Origin: Branchipolynoe longqiensis | Lineage: Eukaryota > Annelida > Polychaeta > Phyllodocida > Polynoidae | Assembly: GCA_030323885.1 (NCBI GenBank) | Contig: CM059187.1 | Coordinates: 130,702,424 to 130,766,423, forward strand | Length of the DNA: 64,000 bases | Direction of reading: 5' to 3' | Shown here: one piece after another, positions 11,161-23,308 of the stretch | Position numbering within the stretch: position 1 is the first letter of the stretch | How the letters are laid out: each line of letters starts with the position of its first letter | Position numbers and translations under genes: made by a program | Notes under the pieces: generated by a model | Told to the model about the DNA's origin: nothing | The model's database searches: none | What the model saw: only the letters and a program-made list of their open reading frames with translations

Positions 11161-11965
11161 GTGAAGGGCGAGTGAGGGAGAGGTGGAGAGAGGGATAGAT
11201 GGAGACAGGGAAATGGGCAAGTGAGTTCGGGAGGGAGGGGGGGGGGGAATGCGGGTGTGCGCATACCCTTGTGTGCACATACCTGACGACGCTGTGAGAG
11301 GATTCCCCCTGAGTATACCAGAAGGTCGGCAGCTCATCGGTTCATCCCCGTACGGGTCCGTGGGGGGGGGGGGGGGGCAAAGGAGTGGGGAAGGGGGAGG
11401 GGAATGGGGGGACGAGGATAGGAGGAAGGGGGATGGGGGCAGGGGGAAGGGCCAGGGGAGAGGAGAACGTAGGGTGGGGAGAGGGGAAAGGGAGAAGCGG
11501 GCAGGAGAGAAGGATGCAGTGGAGAAGGGGGAAGGGGGAATGGAGGGGATGGGAGAGGGAAAGGGGAGGATTCGAGAGAGAGAAATGTGCAGCTGGAAGG
11601 GAGAGTGGAGTGGAGAGGGGGGAGGGGATGGAGGAGGTTGAATTGGTGAGGAGGAGGGATCAGGGACGGGGAGTAGGGGAGGGGGGAGGAGGAGAGGGAA
11701 GGGGTGAGTAGGAGGGGAGGATGGGGAGATAGAGTGGAGGTAGAAGATGAGAGATGTAGGAAGGGAAGCGCCAGGAAGAGGTGAGGAGGAGGGGAGGAGG
11801 GGGAGGTGGAGGGGTAGAGGGCAAGGACGATGGAGGAGGTGGGGAAGGGATCGGGTCTGGGTTTGGAAGGCGGTCCGAGGGGAAGGAGACAGGGGTACAA
11901 GGGTAGGAGGTAGGCGGAAGGAGGGGGAGGGGAGAGGGGGAGGGGGAAGGAATGAGAGGAAGGCA
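11161..11965. repeat. polypurine (GGGGA/GGA) tract
   Basis: Plus-strand G+A block about 800 bp long, including a G run of about 16 at 11360-11376. A less pure part at 11250-11350 interrupts it. The 341-codon Pro/Ser/Leu-rich minus-strand frame reflects absent stop codons and is not a gene. Confidence 0.88.
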
Positions 11966-12135
11966 GTCCTCCCTGTGGTCAACAATGGCACACCGAACCT
12001 CAAATATTTGTTAAGAAAGCCCGAATGTGGCCTGAACGGCCGTGTGCAGTAGCCGTACATGGAGCACCAATTGGTAATTTGTGGCACTATTTGCAAAAAG
12101 CACGTTCCTCTTCCATTGCTTCAACTCAACGGCCG

Positions 12136-12472
12136 ACCAGACGGGGTGACCGAATGTGTTGGGCATCTGTCTGTCGCTTTGGCACATCATGGGATTCGAA
12201 CACTGATCGAGTCAAACCAATGACATACAAATGTATACCTGTTGCATCATAGCCAGGCACTCAACTTTATTATGATAGGGCAAAGACTGGTTGCTTCAGT
12301 GTCAGGATAATGCGACTGAGCAGGAGTATCAGGTTATGGTGCGATGGGCTTGGTCTCCCAGTGGGGCAGCACTACAACGTCACCATGAGTGCACACTGTT
12401 TCAAGTCGGTACCCGTCTGATATGACCTTAGATGTTGCCAGGACATAAAACTCCAACAGCCAACCAAACAAC
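12136..12472 (+). mobile_element. SINE, subfamily A2, full length
   Basis: The head starts ACCAGACGGGGTGACCGAAT and has the A2-type anticodon region (CATCTGTCTGTCGCTTTGG), then the B box GGGATTCGAACACTGATCGA. The body and the ACTCCAACAGCCAACCAAAC tail are intact. Confidence 0.9.
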
Positions 12473-13949
12473 TCAAAGGCTGAAGCTTTACAATTTTTCA
12501 CAATTTGCAATTAACAGATGGCCCGCAGCAGATATGATTATATTTATCCGCCATATCTAGTAATTGAGTGATTTGAAGACTACCCTCATCAAGATGGAGG
12601 CATCGAATTGTTGTGGTTTTATAATGCTGCCTCGCTGATGTACCGTGCCACCCACCACGTGTTGGTGCAAAATGAATACCCCCATCTGGCTCAAATTGAT
12701 ACTGAGCCACAAGTCTGCACCCATCATGACCATGTCCTACTAATGCCTTAACAATTATGGATGAGATGGTATGAACGATGTAGACAATAGCAGGTTGAAA
12801 TTCGGAATTACAAATATAATGGGGATCTTATTTTGTACATGCAGACTTGAGAATAGCCATTTACCTATATCATTGATTTGCTGATCATACCTGTGAGGTT
12901 ACATTAATACAATGGGTATGACATGCTGTTACAGGTAGTAGTGGATTTAGGATTATACAGATAATGGTTGCATGATTCATTTAAATTGTCTTGGTCAACT
13001 ATAGCTTTGTGGTTGGTATATGTTTGATTAGTTTAATCAGGTTTAGTTATATGGTAGTGGTTATACTTTAGTAGTTGTTATTTCTTTTAGTTTTACTCCT
13101 TTTGCTAGGGGGGGGGGGGTTGAGGGAGGACGATGGAGGGGGGGGGGTCTTAGTATGTTCACAATTATTGCAAGTCCTGGCTGGCCTGATATTTCTCTTG
13201 GTTTAAGTACATTCATTATGTCGGCTGGGATGTGTGTACGACGTGCTGACAGCAAGTATCAACTGCGAAGTATTTGGTGTGATTGGAACAGGATCAAACA
13301 CAAACCATCCCACTGTATACCACTCGGACATTCCACCAGCGTGGTTGGTTTTCTCGGGGTGAGGAAGGGGGGGGGGGAGTCGGGGTCGCGGGAAGAGCAG
13401 CATTGTAGACATAACTACTTTGCAGTGCATCCTTTAGAAAAAAACTGGCTGCCTTGATTAATGTTTGTTAAAGAGAAAAATCATGTACCATGGCAAAGGT
13501 CAACACCTATTTTTATAAAAAATCATTTTAATGAATTGAAAGCGCCATTTTCCAGATGCTTGTCACAATTAACCAGTTCACCAACGACCATAGTTGCAGA
13601 GGAAAGGAACATCGGCATGCAGGACCAACCGCCGAGCGCCTCCTAAATACAAATAAGCAATTGCGTCCATACTGGCAATTTGCTATTTAGGATCTGTCCA
13701 TGGCAGGTCATATCAACCGACTTAAAATGTCGCGAGAGGACTACGATAGTGGGGGTGGCATAGAACTGATGTGGCAGCCAGTGCCAGGGACAGACAGCCC
13801 TCGTGTCACCACTGTCGCTGCAGAACCAAGTTTAAGTGGTTATATACCAAGAGAAATCCCGGAAGCTCTGTTGAATCAACCGAAGACTTAACAATTTATG
13901 CTTAGCACTCCCGTGCCTGATGCGAGGCGTGCCTTGATTGATTGATTGG
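12473..13949. other. no recognised gene; poly-G runs
   Basis: Unique-looking sequence with G runs at 13109-13118, 13138-13147 and 13368-13377. Small open frames (12498-12710 minus, 13155-13457 plus, 13700-13891 plus) show no domain I know. The end (13934-13949) has three TTGA units, possibly the tail of an old retroelement. Confidence 0.4.
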
Positions 13950-14130
13950 TTTGTTTGTGTGTTGTTGTTTTACGTCCTAGCAACATCTAAGGTCATATCA
14001 GGACAGCTACTGACTTGTGACGGCGCACACTCATGGCGACTTTATAGTGCTGCCCCACTAGGAAACCAGGCCGCCAGTACCATGACCTGATATTCCACTC
14101 AGTCAGATTATCCTGACACTAAGCCAACCA
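13950..14130 (-). mobile_element. SINE, 3' half only, abutting the 80-bp satellite
   Basis: Inverted tail GTTGTTGTTTTACGTCCTAG and body to TAAGCCAACCA. It then breaks directly into the 80-bp satellite at about 14131. The tRNA-like head is absent. Confidence 0.88.
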
Positions 14131-14705
14131 CTTTTGATTGGTGACTTCATACCCTTTTGCTACCGCTTATATATCTAACCAAAGCAATGCATTGTGGGGG
14201 ATATTGTAATGAATTGATTGGTGACTTCCTACCCTTTCGTCACCTCTTACCTATCTAACCAAAGCACTGTATTATGGGGGACATTGTCATGAATTGATTG
14301 GTGACTTCATACCCTTTCGCTACCCCTTACCTATCTAACCAAAGCAATGTATTATGGGGGACACTGTCATGAATTGAGTGGTGACTTCCTACCCTTTCGC
14401 TACCCCTTACCTATCTAACCAAAACAAACTATTATGGGGGACATTGTAATAAATTAATTGGTGACTTCCTAACCTTAGGCTATCCCTTACCTATCTAACC
14501 AAAGCAATGTATTATGGGGTACATTCTAATGAATTGATCGGTGACTTCATACCCTTTCGCCACCCCTTACCTATCTAACCAAAGCAATGTATTATGGGGG
14601 ACACTGTCATCAATTGATTGGTGACTTCATACCCTTTCGCTACCCCTTACCTATCTAACCAAAGCAATGCCTTATGGGAAACATTGTAATGAATTGCTTA
14701 TTACT
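14131..14705. repeat. 80-bp satellite, about seven copies
   Basis: Copies start at regular 80-base steps (14211, 14291, 14371 and so on) with GAATTGATTGGTGACTTCAT, ACCCTTTCGCTACCCCTTAC and CTATCTAACCAAAGCAATGT. Copies differ by point changes only, which indicates a stable monomer length. Confidence 0.95.
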
Positions 14706-14921
14706 TTCTGACCTACCCCATCACATCTAACCTGAAACCACCCCCTCCCCTCACTAGACAGTGTATATTATAATCATACGCACTCGGCTATGGTGTTGGA
14801 GATGGTCAAGCCATTGTTGGCTACTGCCTTGGTAGGTCTTATTCTGTGAGGATAGAACTTTATTAATCATATATGATTGAAACACTACATGGGTTACATG
14901 ATTTACACTGTCTGTCTACCT
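14706..14921. other. no recognised feature
   Basis: Short unique-looking stretch after the satellite. Confidence 0.4.
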
Positions 14922-15252
14922 GATCGGACGTGGTGGCCAGATCGGTAGAGCACAGGATTCCCATGCTGAAGGTCGAAAGTTCAATTCCTGGTCGAGTTAG
15001 ACCGATGACTTACACAATTGGGACTTGTATGTTTCTAGCCAGGCACTTGGCATTATTAGGATATGGCAAGGACTGGTTGGCCCAGTGTCAGGATAATGCA
15101 ACTGAGTGGGATATCAGGTCATGGTGCTGGTGGCCTGGTCTTCCAGTGGGGCAGGACTATAAAGTCAGCATGAGTGTGTACTGTCACAAGTCGGTGCCCG
15201 TCCTGATATTACCGTAGAATTTGCCAGGATGTAAAATGCCAATAAACAACAA
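14922..15252 (+). mobile_element. SINE, subfamily A1, full length
   Basis: The head has GATCGGACGTGGTGGCCAGA, with the A-box region GTGGCCAGATCGGTAGAGCA and a B box at AAAGTTCAATTCCTGG. The full body follows, and the tail is AATGCCAATAAACAACAACC. Confidence 0.92.
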
Positions 15253-15585
15253 CCCTCTCTGTCTACCCCTCGAACATCCACTATTCGTGTCGATCGGCCA
15301 AGACGGGACCAAGCGAAGGGTAAATGGCAACCAGAGTATAGTCAGGCTACGTGTGACAATAATCGAGTGGTAACCAAATGCAGATGGACCCTCGCCACGT
15401 GATGAACAGATTGCGTGACAAGCTGTGGTGCGGGTATCGGTTTTCTTTCACTATCAGGACGCTCCCCGAAACCTACCAGGTGAAATCTCATAATTCCATC
15501 GGGAAACCTGCTGGCCATATAAAGTTAATCCGATAGCTACATGCGTGCATTGCAATTGGATCTAATCGCCCAGCGCTAGAGTTCC
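15253..15585. other. no recognised feature
   Basis: Unique-looking sequence between two SINEs of opposite orientation. Confidence 0.4.
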
Positions 15586-15908
15586 GTTGTTGGCATTTTA
15601 GGTCCTGGCAACATCTAAGGTAATATCAGGATGGGTACTGACTTGTGACAGTGCACACTCATGGTGACTTAATAGTGATGCACCACTTAGAAATCAGGCT
15701 CATTGCACCATGACCCAATATCCCACCGTCACATTATCCTGATACTGAGCTAGCTGTTCCATTCCCTATCCTAGTAATGCTGAGCATCAAGCTAGGAAGT
15801 GACAAGTATTAATGTTGTAAGTCATTAGTTTGACTCGAGTGGGAATTGAACTCCTGATCTTCCGCATGGGATGTATGCGCTCTACCGATTCAGCCACCCC
15901 GTCCAGTG
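15586..15908 (-). mobile_element. SINE, subfamily A1, full length, inverted
   Basis: Inverted tail GTTGTTGGCATTTTAGGTCC, the whole body, an inverted B box (GGGAATTGAACTCCTGATC) and the inverted A box end (TACCGATTCAGCCACC). Confidence 0.92.
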
Positions 15909-16284
15909 TTGGGAGTGTATCCCGAATTTCCTTGCAGTCTACATGTACAAAATAAGACCACTATAATATTTGCAGAGTTTGATTGCTACCTGCTATTGTG
16001 TATATCATCTATCTAATAATTTCATCCATGCACCATAATTGCCAAGGCCAGAAAACCAGCGCATGCGTGCTGAACAAAAAATTGGTATTGAACTAACATA
16101 AAATAATTTTAAACAAAATAAAAATGCTGCAATGCTCTCCTCCTATCGTGCTCCCCCCACTACTCGGATAGGGGAGTGTTCGCGTATGGGGACTGGCCAC
16201 TTAGCTATACCGGATATCGGCGAAATCGCCAATGGTCAGATGACTAGACATCCCTGCTAGGGCTGTGAAGCATGTATCGGGGGA
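15909..16284. other. no recognised feature
   Basis: Unique-looking sequence. Nothing recognised. Confidence 0.4.
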
Positions 16285-16762
16285 AGATTATATATAATAT
16301 ATATTATATAAATAATATATATAATATATATAATATATATAATATATATAATATATAATATAGAATATATAGAATATATAGAATATATAGAATATATATA
16401 ATGTATAATACGTGTGCTATATATAATATATATAATATATATAATATATATATAATCTATATAATCTATATAATATATATAATATATGCAATAAATAAGT
16501 ATATATATGTTTTTTTAATATATATTTATAATTATATATATTTACATGTATATTTACATATGTATATATTGTATTTAGTCATATATATACATATGTATAT
16601 ATATATATAGTTATACATATATATATGTTATTTAGATATATATATATATACATATATCTATATCAATTATATATTGATATGGCTATATCTATATATATAT
16701 TTGTTCATATATACATTGATATATATTGATATATATTGATATATACTACTCTATATATAAAT
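16285..16762. repeat. (TA)-rich microsatellite with ATAATATAT units
   Basis: About 480 bp of ATATAATATAT and ATATGTATAT units, including ATTGATATAT repeats near 16710-16745. Confidence 0.9.
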
Positions 16763-17004
16763 AAGTGTGTGTATGCATGATGTTACACAGCCATACTATT
16801 TACTGCCACAGTGAAAAGACAAGTAGATTTGATCCTTTTATAGAGGAAGGGGACCAATCCTCACCTACCGGTGCCCCTTTAAGTAAAGTTCTAACCCCAT
16901 ATAACTCCCCATTAGCACAGGCCCTTCGCGCAGCACCGTGGACCATTTATCCATTAACTCCCATTGACCTGCAAGCATTAAATTACCTTTTTAAAAGCCA
17001 ACCC
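16763..17004. other. no recognised feature
   Basis: An open frame over 16765-17010 has no recognised motif and ends where the C-rich array begins. It is not called as a gene. Confidence 0.35.
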
Positions 17005-18540
17005 TCATGACCCCGTCTCCACACCTCCCAATCAGCACCCACCCCCCTCCCTCCAACCCATCACCACACCCACCTGGTTCCCGTCCTCGTGTCCACGCCA
17101 TCCCTACCCATCCAGAGCCCCACCCATCCCAACCTTACACATCGCCACCCACACACATCCCCACCCCACACATCCCACCCCACACACTCGCACCCCATAC
17201 ACACCCCTAGCCCCACACATCCCAACCCTACACATCGCCACCCACACCCATCGCCACCTACACACATCCCTACCCCACACCTCCCTACCACCACACATGC
17301 CCACCCTCACCCCACCCCCACACATGCCCTCCCCCTCAAATGCCCACCCCACATCCCCACCCTCAGCCCCACATCCCCACCCCACACATCCCACCCCCAC
17401 ACATCCGCACCACACACATCCCACCCCAACACATCCCCACCCTCACACATCCCCATCCCCACACATCCCTACCCCCTCACCTCCACACATCCCCACCCTA
17501 AGCCCGCACATCCCCACCCACACACATGCCCTCCCTCACCCCACTCCCACACATGCCCACCCCAACACATGCCCACCCCCCACATCCCCACCCTCAGCTC
17601 CACATCCCCACCCCACACATCCCACCCCAACACATCCGCATCCCACACATCCCACCCCCACACATCCCCACCCTCACACATCCCCATCCCCACACATCCC
17701 TACCCCCACACATCCCTACCCCCACACATCCCTACCCCCACACATGCCCACCCTCAACCCCCACATCCCCACCCACACACATGCCCACCCCCACTCCACC
17801 CCCACACATGCCCACCCCTACACATCCACCACAACAAACATCCTCACTCCCAAACATCCCCTCCCCACACATCCCCACCCCCCACATCCCCACCCTCAGT
17901 CCCCACATCCTCCCACATTCCCACCCCACACATCCCCACCCCACACATCCCACCCCACACATCCCTCCCATCACACATCCCCATCCCCACATATCCTTAC
18001 CCCCACACATCCCTACCCCCACACATGCCCCCCCCCTGAGCCCCCACATCCTCACCCACACACATGCCCACCCCCACTCCACCCCCACAAATGCCCACCC
18101 CCACAGATCCATGAGGCCAAACATCCTCACTCCCAAACATCCCCTCCACACACATCCCCACCCCAAACATCCCCACCTTCAGCCCACACATCCCCACACA
18201 TCGCCACCCCCACACATTCCCACCCCATACATCCCTATCCCACACATCCACCACCCCAAACATCCCCATTCACACAAATCTCCTCCCAACACATCCCCAC
18301 CTCACACGTTCCCACGCCACCCCAGACACAGCCTCATCTCCCCCCCCCCCCCACATATTCCCACCTACACATAGCCTCCCCTCTACACATTCCCACCTTG
18401 AAATATCCACACCCCCACCCCTACAAATCCCCACCCCCACACATTCCCACTCCCCCACACATCCACACCCACGCACATCCCAACTCAAGGCCCCCCTCTT
18501 CCAAACACGCACACCCCACACCCCGCCACCATTCACCACA
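17005..18540. repeat. CCCCACACATCC minisatellite, 1.5 kb
   Basis: A degenerate tandem array of 10-14 bp CCCCACACATCCC-type units runs for about 1.5 kb, with a C run at 18340-18351. All plus-strand frames are open for long distances (up to 424 codons of Pro/His/Thr), as are minus-strand Gly/Trp/Val/Cys frames. This is a composition effect. Confidence 0.93.
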
Positions 18541-19919
18541 CCCAGGGAACATCTCGACAATGTGCCTTTAACTCTGATAGGACAGCCCGATTTCAGTATG
18601 ACAATCATGGCCGCCATTGTGATGCGTTCTCCCACGGCGGGCTTTCAAATCGAATCACCATTTTGTGCCTACGTGATTAGGCGCCCCATCAGGTACCTCG
18701 TTTTTGCGGGGTAAAAAATAGGGTGGGCTGTTGCAAAGGAAGTCATCCGACCAAACGCGCTAATAATATATTTACTGAAGCGTTTGTCCACAATGGGTGT
18801 TGTTTTTATATAGTCTAGTTCCCTCTTCAATCCGATTTCAAAGCGCGTCAGTTCTATAGGATTCTTATGATTATTATTACTCTAATCTGATCAAGTTAAC
18901 AAAATAGACAACGAATAGGTAAGCCACGCCCTTCCATTCAATGGTTGAGGATCCGACCTTGACATTGCTATGCGCGCCCTCTATCATCTTTCTTATGGAA
19001 CAATGGGACGCGTTGGGTAATCTAAATAAGAAATTCCAAACAACAACAACAAAAAGGACAACATGACAATGAGAGAAAGCCACATACTTATTAGAAACTA
19101 CTAATATTAAAACTAATACCAATACATGCACAATATAAAAAGCTATAAGCCTACAAAGCAGTTCTATCCACTAAATTCCCTATGTCTTTTTTTGCCCTCC
19201 CTCACCGATGTAATTATCAACGTTTCGGTATGATAAGCCTACTGAACTGCTTGACTTTGCACACGGGATGCTTCATTGTTGTTTTTTTCACTGGATACTC
19301 TTCTACTTTTTGTTATTTCATTCAAAGTTCTCAGACTGCCCCACCCCACCAGCGCCATCCCATTTTAACACAGGCATTGGCAACTGTTTGATGAAGCCGG
19401 CTCATTCCGCAGACACGCGTCTCCGATGTAAATCCGCCCTGGTGGAGGATTAACAGACGACTCATCTAGTTAGCCTCTATTATCGCTCAGTTGCACATGG
19501 CCGCACCCAAGCGGTGCACGCTAAACCGTCTGATAATAGAGAACCCACCAAAACCAACAACAATTAAAAGTTAAAAAAAGAAGAAGAATAAAAACACATC
19601 CGATTTCCCCCCGACCACCTACACACCCTTCCTCTGTTTTACCAAAGATACGACAGAGCATGCGCAGATGAGATTTGCTGCTAAACCCACAAGCAGAGTA
19701 CAGTTCATTTCAACAGGTGTGGGGTGTAGATACGAGCAGACGACAACACAATCAGCTACCAGGTACTGGGCGTTTTACCTATCCAAATTATATTTGTGAG
19801 GAGAACATAAGTATCATGGGTTTTCACTAATAAACCTTCCATTGGGAACACCTATTATGTGATTATGATTACTAGGATATGATTATGTGTATTCATATAT
19901 AGTCACTGCAATGATGCAT
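18541..19919. other. no recognised gene; small hairpin
   Basis: Unique-looking sequence. A 9-bp perfect stem (TCTATTATC at about 19477 and GATAATAGA at about 19532) encloses a 47-base GC-rich loop. It has no recognised RNA family features. Confidence 0.4.
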
Positions 19920-20290
19920 TTAAAAGCTGCATAGTGCGATGCAAACATAAAAATTGTTCAAACCAAAACAATTAAAGAAATATCAATATTTGATGGGTTT
20001 CTTTTACATACCTAACTGAGATATTGATGCATGTATTAAACATTTGTTGCCACATATAATGGAATACTGAGGCAATTTAATCAAACCTGTTACTGCTAAA
20101 TCTATGGTGTCAGAGTTTTGGTATGCTTGCCAAAATGAATTTGACATATTTGTGCTTTAGATATTTGAAAAGTTAGCCATTTCTAAATCCAAGTTACTTC
20201 AAACTAATGTAAGATAGATTATAACGAGCAACCTAATATGTTTATCTCAGGAAATGTAAGAAACTTAAAACAGTCGGAATATGCAACTTC
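19920..20290 (-). mobile_element. TTAA-type MITE family M5, inverted copy
   Basis: The left end TTTAAAAGCTGCATAGTGCG and the right end CAGTCGGAATATGCAAC are inverted repeats. The body TGTGCTTTAGATATTTGAAA..GTTAGCCATTT matches the other family members inverted. TTAA lies at the left end. Confidence 0.75.
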
Positions 20291-20324
20291 AGTGAAGCGC
20301 GATGCCAAACGGAGAAGAGGGTGA

Positions 20325-20790
20325 ACGTGGAGGGTGGGTGCGTCAGGGATGAGGGGATGGGGGTGGGGGTGGGGGGTGAATGGGGTTAGGGGGATGAGGG
20401 GGATGATTGGGGGAGTGCATGACAGAGGATTGAACAGGAAATGGTATGTGGGTGGGGGTGGGTGGGTGGGTGAGGGGAATGAAGGTGATGATTGGGGAAG
20501 TGCATGACAGAGGATTGAACAGGAAATGGGTATGTGTGTGGGGTGGGTGGTGTGGGGGTGCGGTGGGTGGGTGGTGTGGGTGGGTGAGGGGAATGCATGA
20601 CAGGATGGAGCCGGAAATTGTACGTGTGTGTGGTGGGTGGTGTGGGGGAAGGGTGGATGGGTGGTGTGAGTGAGGTGGGTGGGTGTGGGTGTGTGGAGTG
20701 CATCACAGAGGATGGAGCAGGAAATGGTATGTTGGTGGGGTGGGTTGGTGGTGGGTGGTGGGTGGGTGGGATGGGGTGGAATATGGCAGC
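20325..20790. repeat. GTGGGT-rich array with about 90-150-bp higher-order duplications
   Basis: G/T-rich block in which the segment GAATGCATGACAGAGGATTG...AACAGGAAATGG recurs at about 20415, 20500, 20592 and 20697. These recurrences mark tandem duplications of larger units within the simple repeat. Confidence 0.85.
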
Positions 20791-21418
20791 TGGAGGTCAT
20801 TGGGTAGGGATGCTGCAGAATAGTACGTACAGCTTCTGGTAATGTAATGCTAGAAAAAATAGGGATGGGGAGGGGGGGGGGGGCTTAGTGATGGGGGAGG
20901 TATGGATAGGACAGGAATGAGGGATAGGAGATTGGTGGAGTCGACTACGGCACTGCCACCACCAGTCTGGGTGGTGTACGGAGAGTAGTATAGCGAGTGG
21001 GCGGATTGGGTCAGGCGCCCTAACAACTTTTAAAACTATAACCTATTGTCAATATTGCCATGCATTGTTTCTCCTCCCACTGCCACATGGAATTTATATG
21101 ACATCCAATACTTATAATTATAAGTGTTCACTGTCATATAAAGTCCAATTACATATGCACACACAATCTGTGCATGCATGTTATATAGTTCATGCCCCAG
21201 TATAAATATTCCCCGACCCAGACAATAACAACAAACACCAAACAAAGCTAATCAAAGTACAACAGCAGCAAAACAGTAGCTACCAATTGTGATTATTCTC
21301 CACAAAATAACCATTAACTATACAATAAACGTATCATTAAGAAAATATATTCAAGATTATATGCGGGGTATATTTTCTTACATTAAGAACTGCTATGGCT
21401 TTGTAGGTGTATATGTAT
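20791..21418. other. no recognised feature
   Basis: Unique-looking sequence with a G run at 20871-20884. Nothing recognised. Confidence 0.4.
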
Positions 21419-21679
21419 ATGAGCCTGTCTCAAAAGGTGATAACTCTTTTCTTTTTTGTGTCCATTGTAATGATTGACACAAAACAGCACAGAAACGGTT
21501 AAACTGAAAACCCAAGGACATTTACTTCAAATCAATATGTATTCTATTGGGATTATGAAACACTATATAAAAAACAAATCAGTTTATCCTGAGCAAATGC
21601 ATAAGCAGATAGTATGTTGATCGATGCGATGGACAAAGTTTTGTCCCATATTGCTTAGCACCTTTTTAGACAGTCTCAT
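21419..21679. mobile_element. MITE family M9, ATGAGCCTGTCT ends
   Basis: About 260 bp bounded by inverted repeats: ATGAGCCTGTCTCAAAAGGT at the left, and TTAGCACCTTTTTAGACAGT followed by CTCAT at the right. There are about 21 matches over 25 positions. TA-rich flanks fit a mariner-like origin, but the superfamily is not established. Confidence 0.65.
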
Positions 21680-21703
21680 ATATGTATGTGCATGTATGAT
21701 ATA

Positions 21704-21881
21704 CAGTAACACCTCTCTAAATCGACCGACCTTGGGACCGAATTTAAGTGGCCGGTTTAGGGAGGGGGTCGGCTTAGGGAGTTAGAATATCCTTACAATT
21801 GTATTGTTGGGACCCAAGTAAAGCAATCGATATAGGGGAGCGGTCTATATGTGGAGGTGGTCGGTTAGAGAGGTTTGACTG
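21704..21881. mobile_element. pogo-like MITE family M3
   Basis: 178 bp starting CAGTAACACCTCTCTAAATC and ending GTTAGAGAGGTTTGACTG, with TA on both sides (21702-21703 and 21882-21883). The CAGT termini and TA duplication are those of pogo/Tigger elements in the Tc1/mariner superfamily. It has no coding capacity. A second copy lies at 50783-50960. Confidence 0.85.
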
Positions 21882-21960
21882 TATATAGCAATCCGATGCT
21901 TTTAGTATCATTGGAAGCCATATGGGGGCACCACCAGTAATATCAACTAATAAGTTCGGT

Positions 21961-22289
21961 TTGTTGGCTGGGGTTTTACATCCTGACAGCATCTAAGGTT
22001 CTAGCAGGATGGGTACCAACTTGTGACAATGCACACTCATAGCAACATTACAGCGCTGTCCCACTGGGATACCAGGCAGCTGGTACCATGGCCCGAATTC
22101 CTACTCAGACACATTATCCTGATTCTGAGCTAACCAGTCATTGTCCCATCCTAATAATGCTGAGCGCCAGGCTAGATAGCAACAATTATCAATTTAGTAA
22201 TTTCTTGGTTTGACTCAGCTGGGTTTCAAACGTCCGACCTTCGGCATGGAAAGCCTGTGCTGTTCCCCTTCGGCTACCCCGTCTGGTCC
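21961..22289 (-). mobile_element. SINE, full length, inverted
   Basis: Inverted tail GGCTGGGGTTTTACATCCTG, the full body, then the head region ending CGGCTACCCCGTCTGGTCC. The CCGTCTGG start of the head is the A2-like 5' end. Confidence 0.92.
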
Positions 22290-22979
22290 AAATAATAAGG
22301 AATTGGGACATATAAATTGGTAAAGACTTTCGTGAAATTATAATTTCATAATTATTATACATTGCATACCACATATATAGTATACATCTATAGACGTGTG
22401 CACCGACAGAGCTCTGACTCGCAACTTACACAGTTCCTTGCATATTACTAAAGCCCACTCCGCTCCTTTCAAATCATCCACCCTGTGTTTATTGTCATAT
22501 TTATTACAGTCCTACATTTTGCCGACGACTGAGACGGCATACTGTAAGAACTGGGGACTGGCCTTGTGCGAACATCTGTTATACAAAGGGTGATGGGCGG
22601 GTGAGTGGGGGAAGACAAGCTCTTTTCATACTTCATTCAATCCAATGTATGAAGCACAACAGACTAATCATAGCCCCAATACGCCAACCTTCCACGAGCA
22701 TATGTATCACTGCTGGATGGCATATGTCGTAAAGATAGCTCAGGGAAAAGCGGAGATTGCTTGTGAACAACTCCCCTCCCCCATCACAATCACTCTCCCC
22801 CCCCCCCCGATCCCCCAGTCCAGTTCTGTCCCTTGAGCAACGACTGTGCTTGGAGACTGTGTATGGCAGGGGGCGATAGAGCATGCTTTAATTTAGATCC
22901 GACAGTCGCCCGCCGGTGTTCGAGTTATCCAGGTGTGGCCGGGGCGTATTTCTTCTATTCTTCCGTTGGTAGCAACCGA
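22290..22979. other. no recognised feature; C run
   Basis: Unique-looking sequence with a C run at 22798-22808. Nothing recognised. Confidence 0.4.
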
Positions 22980-23202
22980 ATGGGATGGCCTAGCTGTTCA
23001 GTGTCCGCGTCATGTACGGGACATGTTCGATCCCCAATCGCGACAGGTCAGAGAGTTTGACTTGAAGATGTCGCACGTATCGCTTCCTTGGCTGAGTCTG
23101 CGTATTGTTATCAGGATTGGGAATAACATCAGCTTAATAGGCCTTATTGGAGTATAATAGCAGCTTCGTATGTTGCTGAGACGCGAAACCCCAATCCCTC
23201 AT
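22980..23202 (+). mobile_element. second tRNA-derived SINE type
   Basis: A tRNA-like head contains GGGATGGCCTAGCTGTTCAG (A-box region) and ACATGTTCGATCCCC (B box at about 23022-23036). A short body and a 3' end TATGTTGCTGAGACGCGAAA followed by CCCCAATCCC come next. The body differs from the abundant SINE. The 3' end resembles the LINE tail at 1176-1222. Only one copy was noticed. Confidence 0.65.
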
Positions 23203-23308
23203 GCCATAACTAGTTGAGGTAAGGTAAAACAATTATAATTAAGACTGAATTATCTTTAGCTATCGTTTATATCATATTTTCTTGAACTAGAATGCTCAGA
23301 GAGATATG

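Noticed and set aside
11071..12096. 341-codon minus-strand Pro/Ser/Leu frame
   Set aside because: Lies over a polypurine tract, with overlapping open frames in other phases. No family features.
13700..13891. 63-codon frame with mixed composition as a small gene
   Set aside because: No recognised motif, no conserved start context and no sign of splicing. Its length is within chance for open frames.
14131..14705. CRISPR-like array of regular repeats
   Set aside because: The 80-bp units are continuous with no variable spacers, and the sequence is clearly animal. The same reasoning applies to the 21- and 22-bp arrays.
17005..18571. Open frames of up to 424 codons (Pro/His/Thr-rich) as a repeat protein gene
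   Set aside because: The whole block is a CCCCACACAT array that lacks stop codons by composition. Frames are open on both strands, and there is no start context, splice site or domain.
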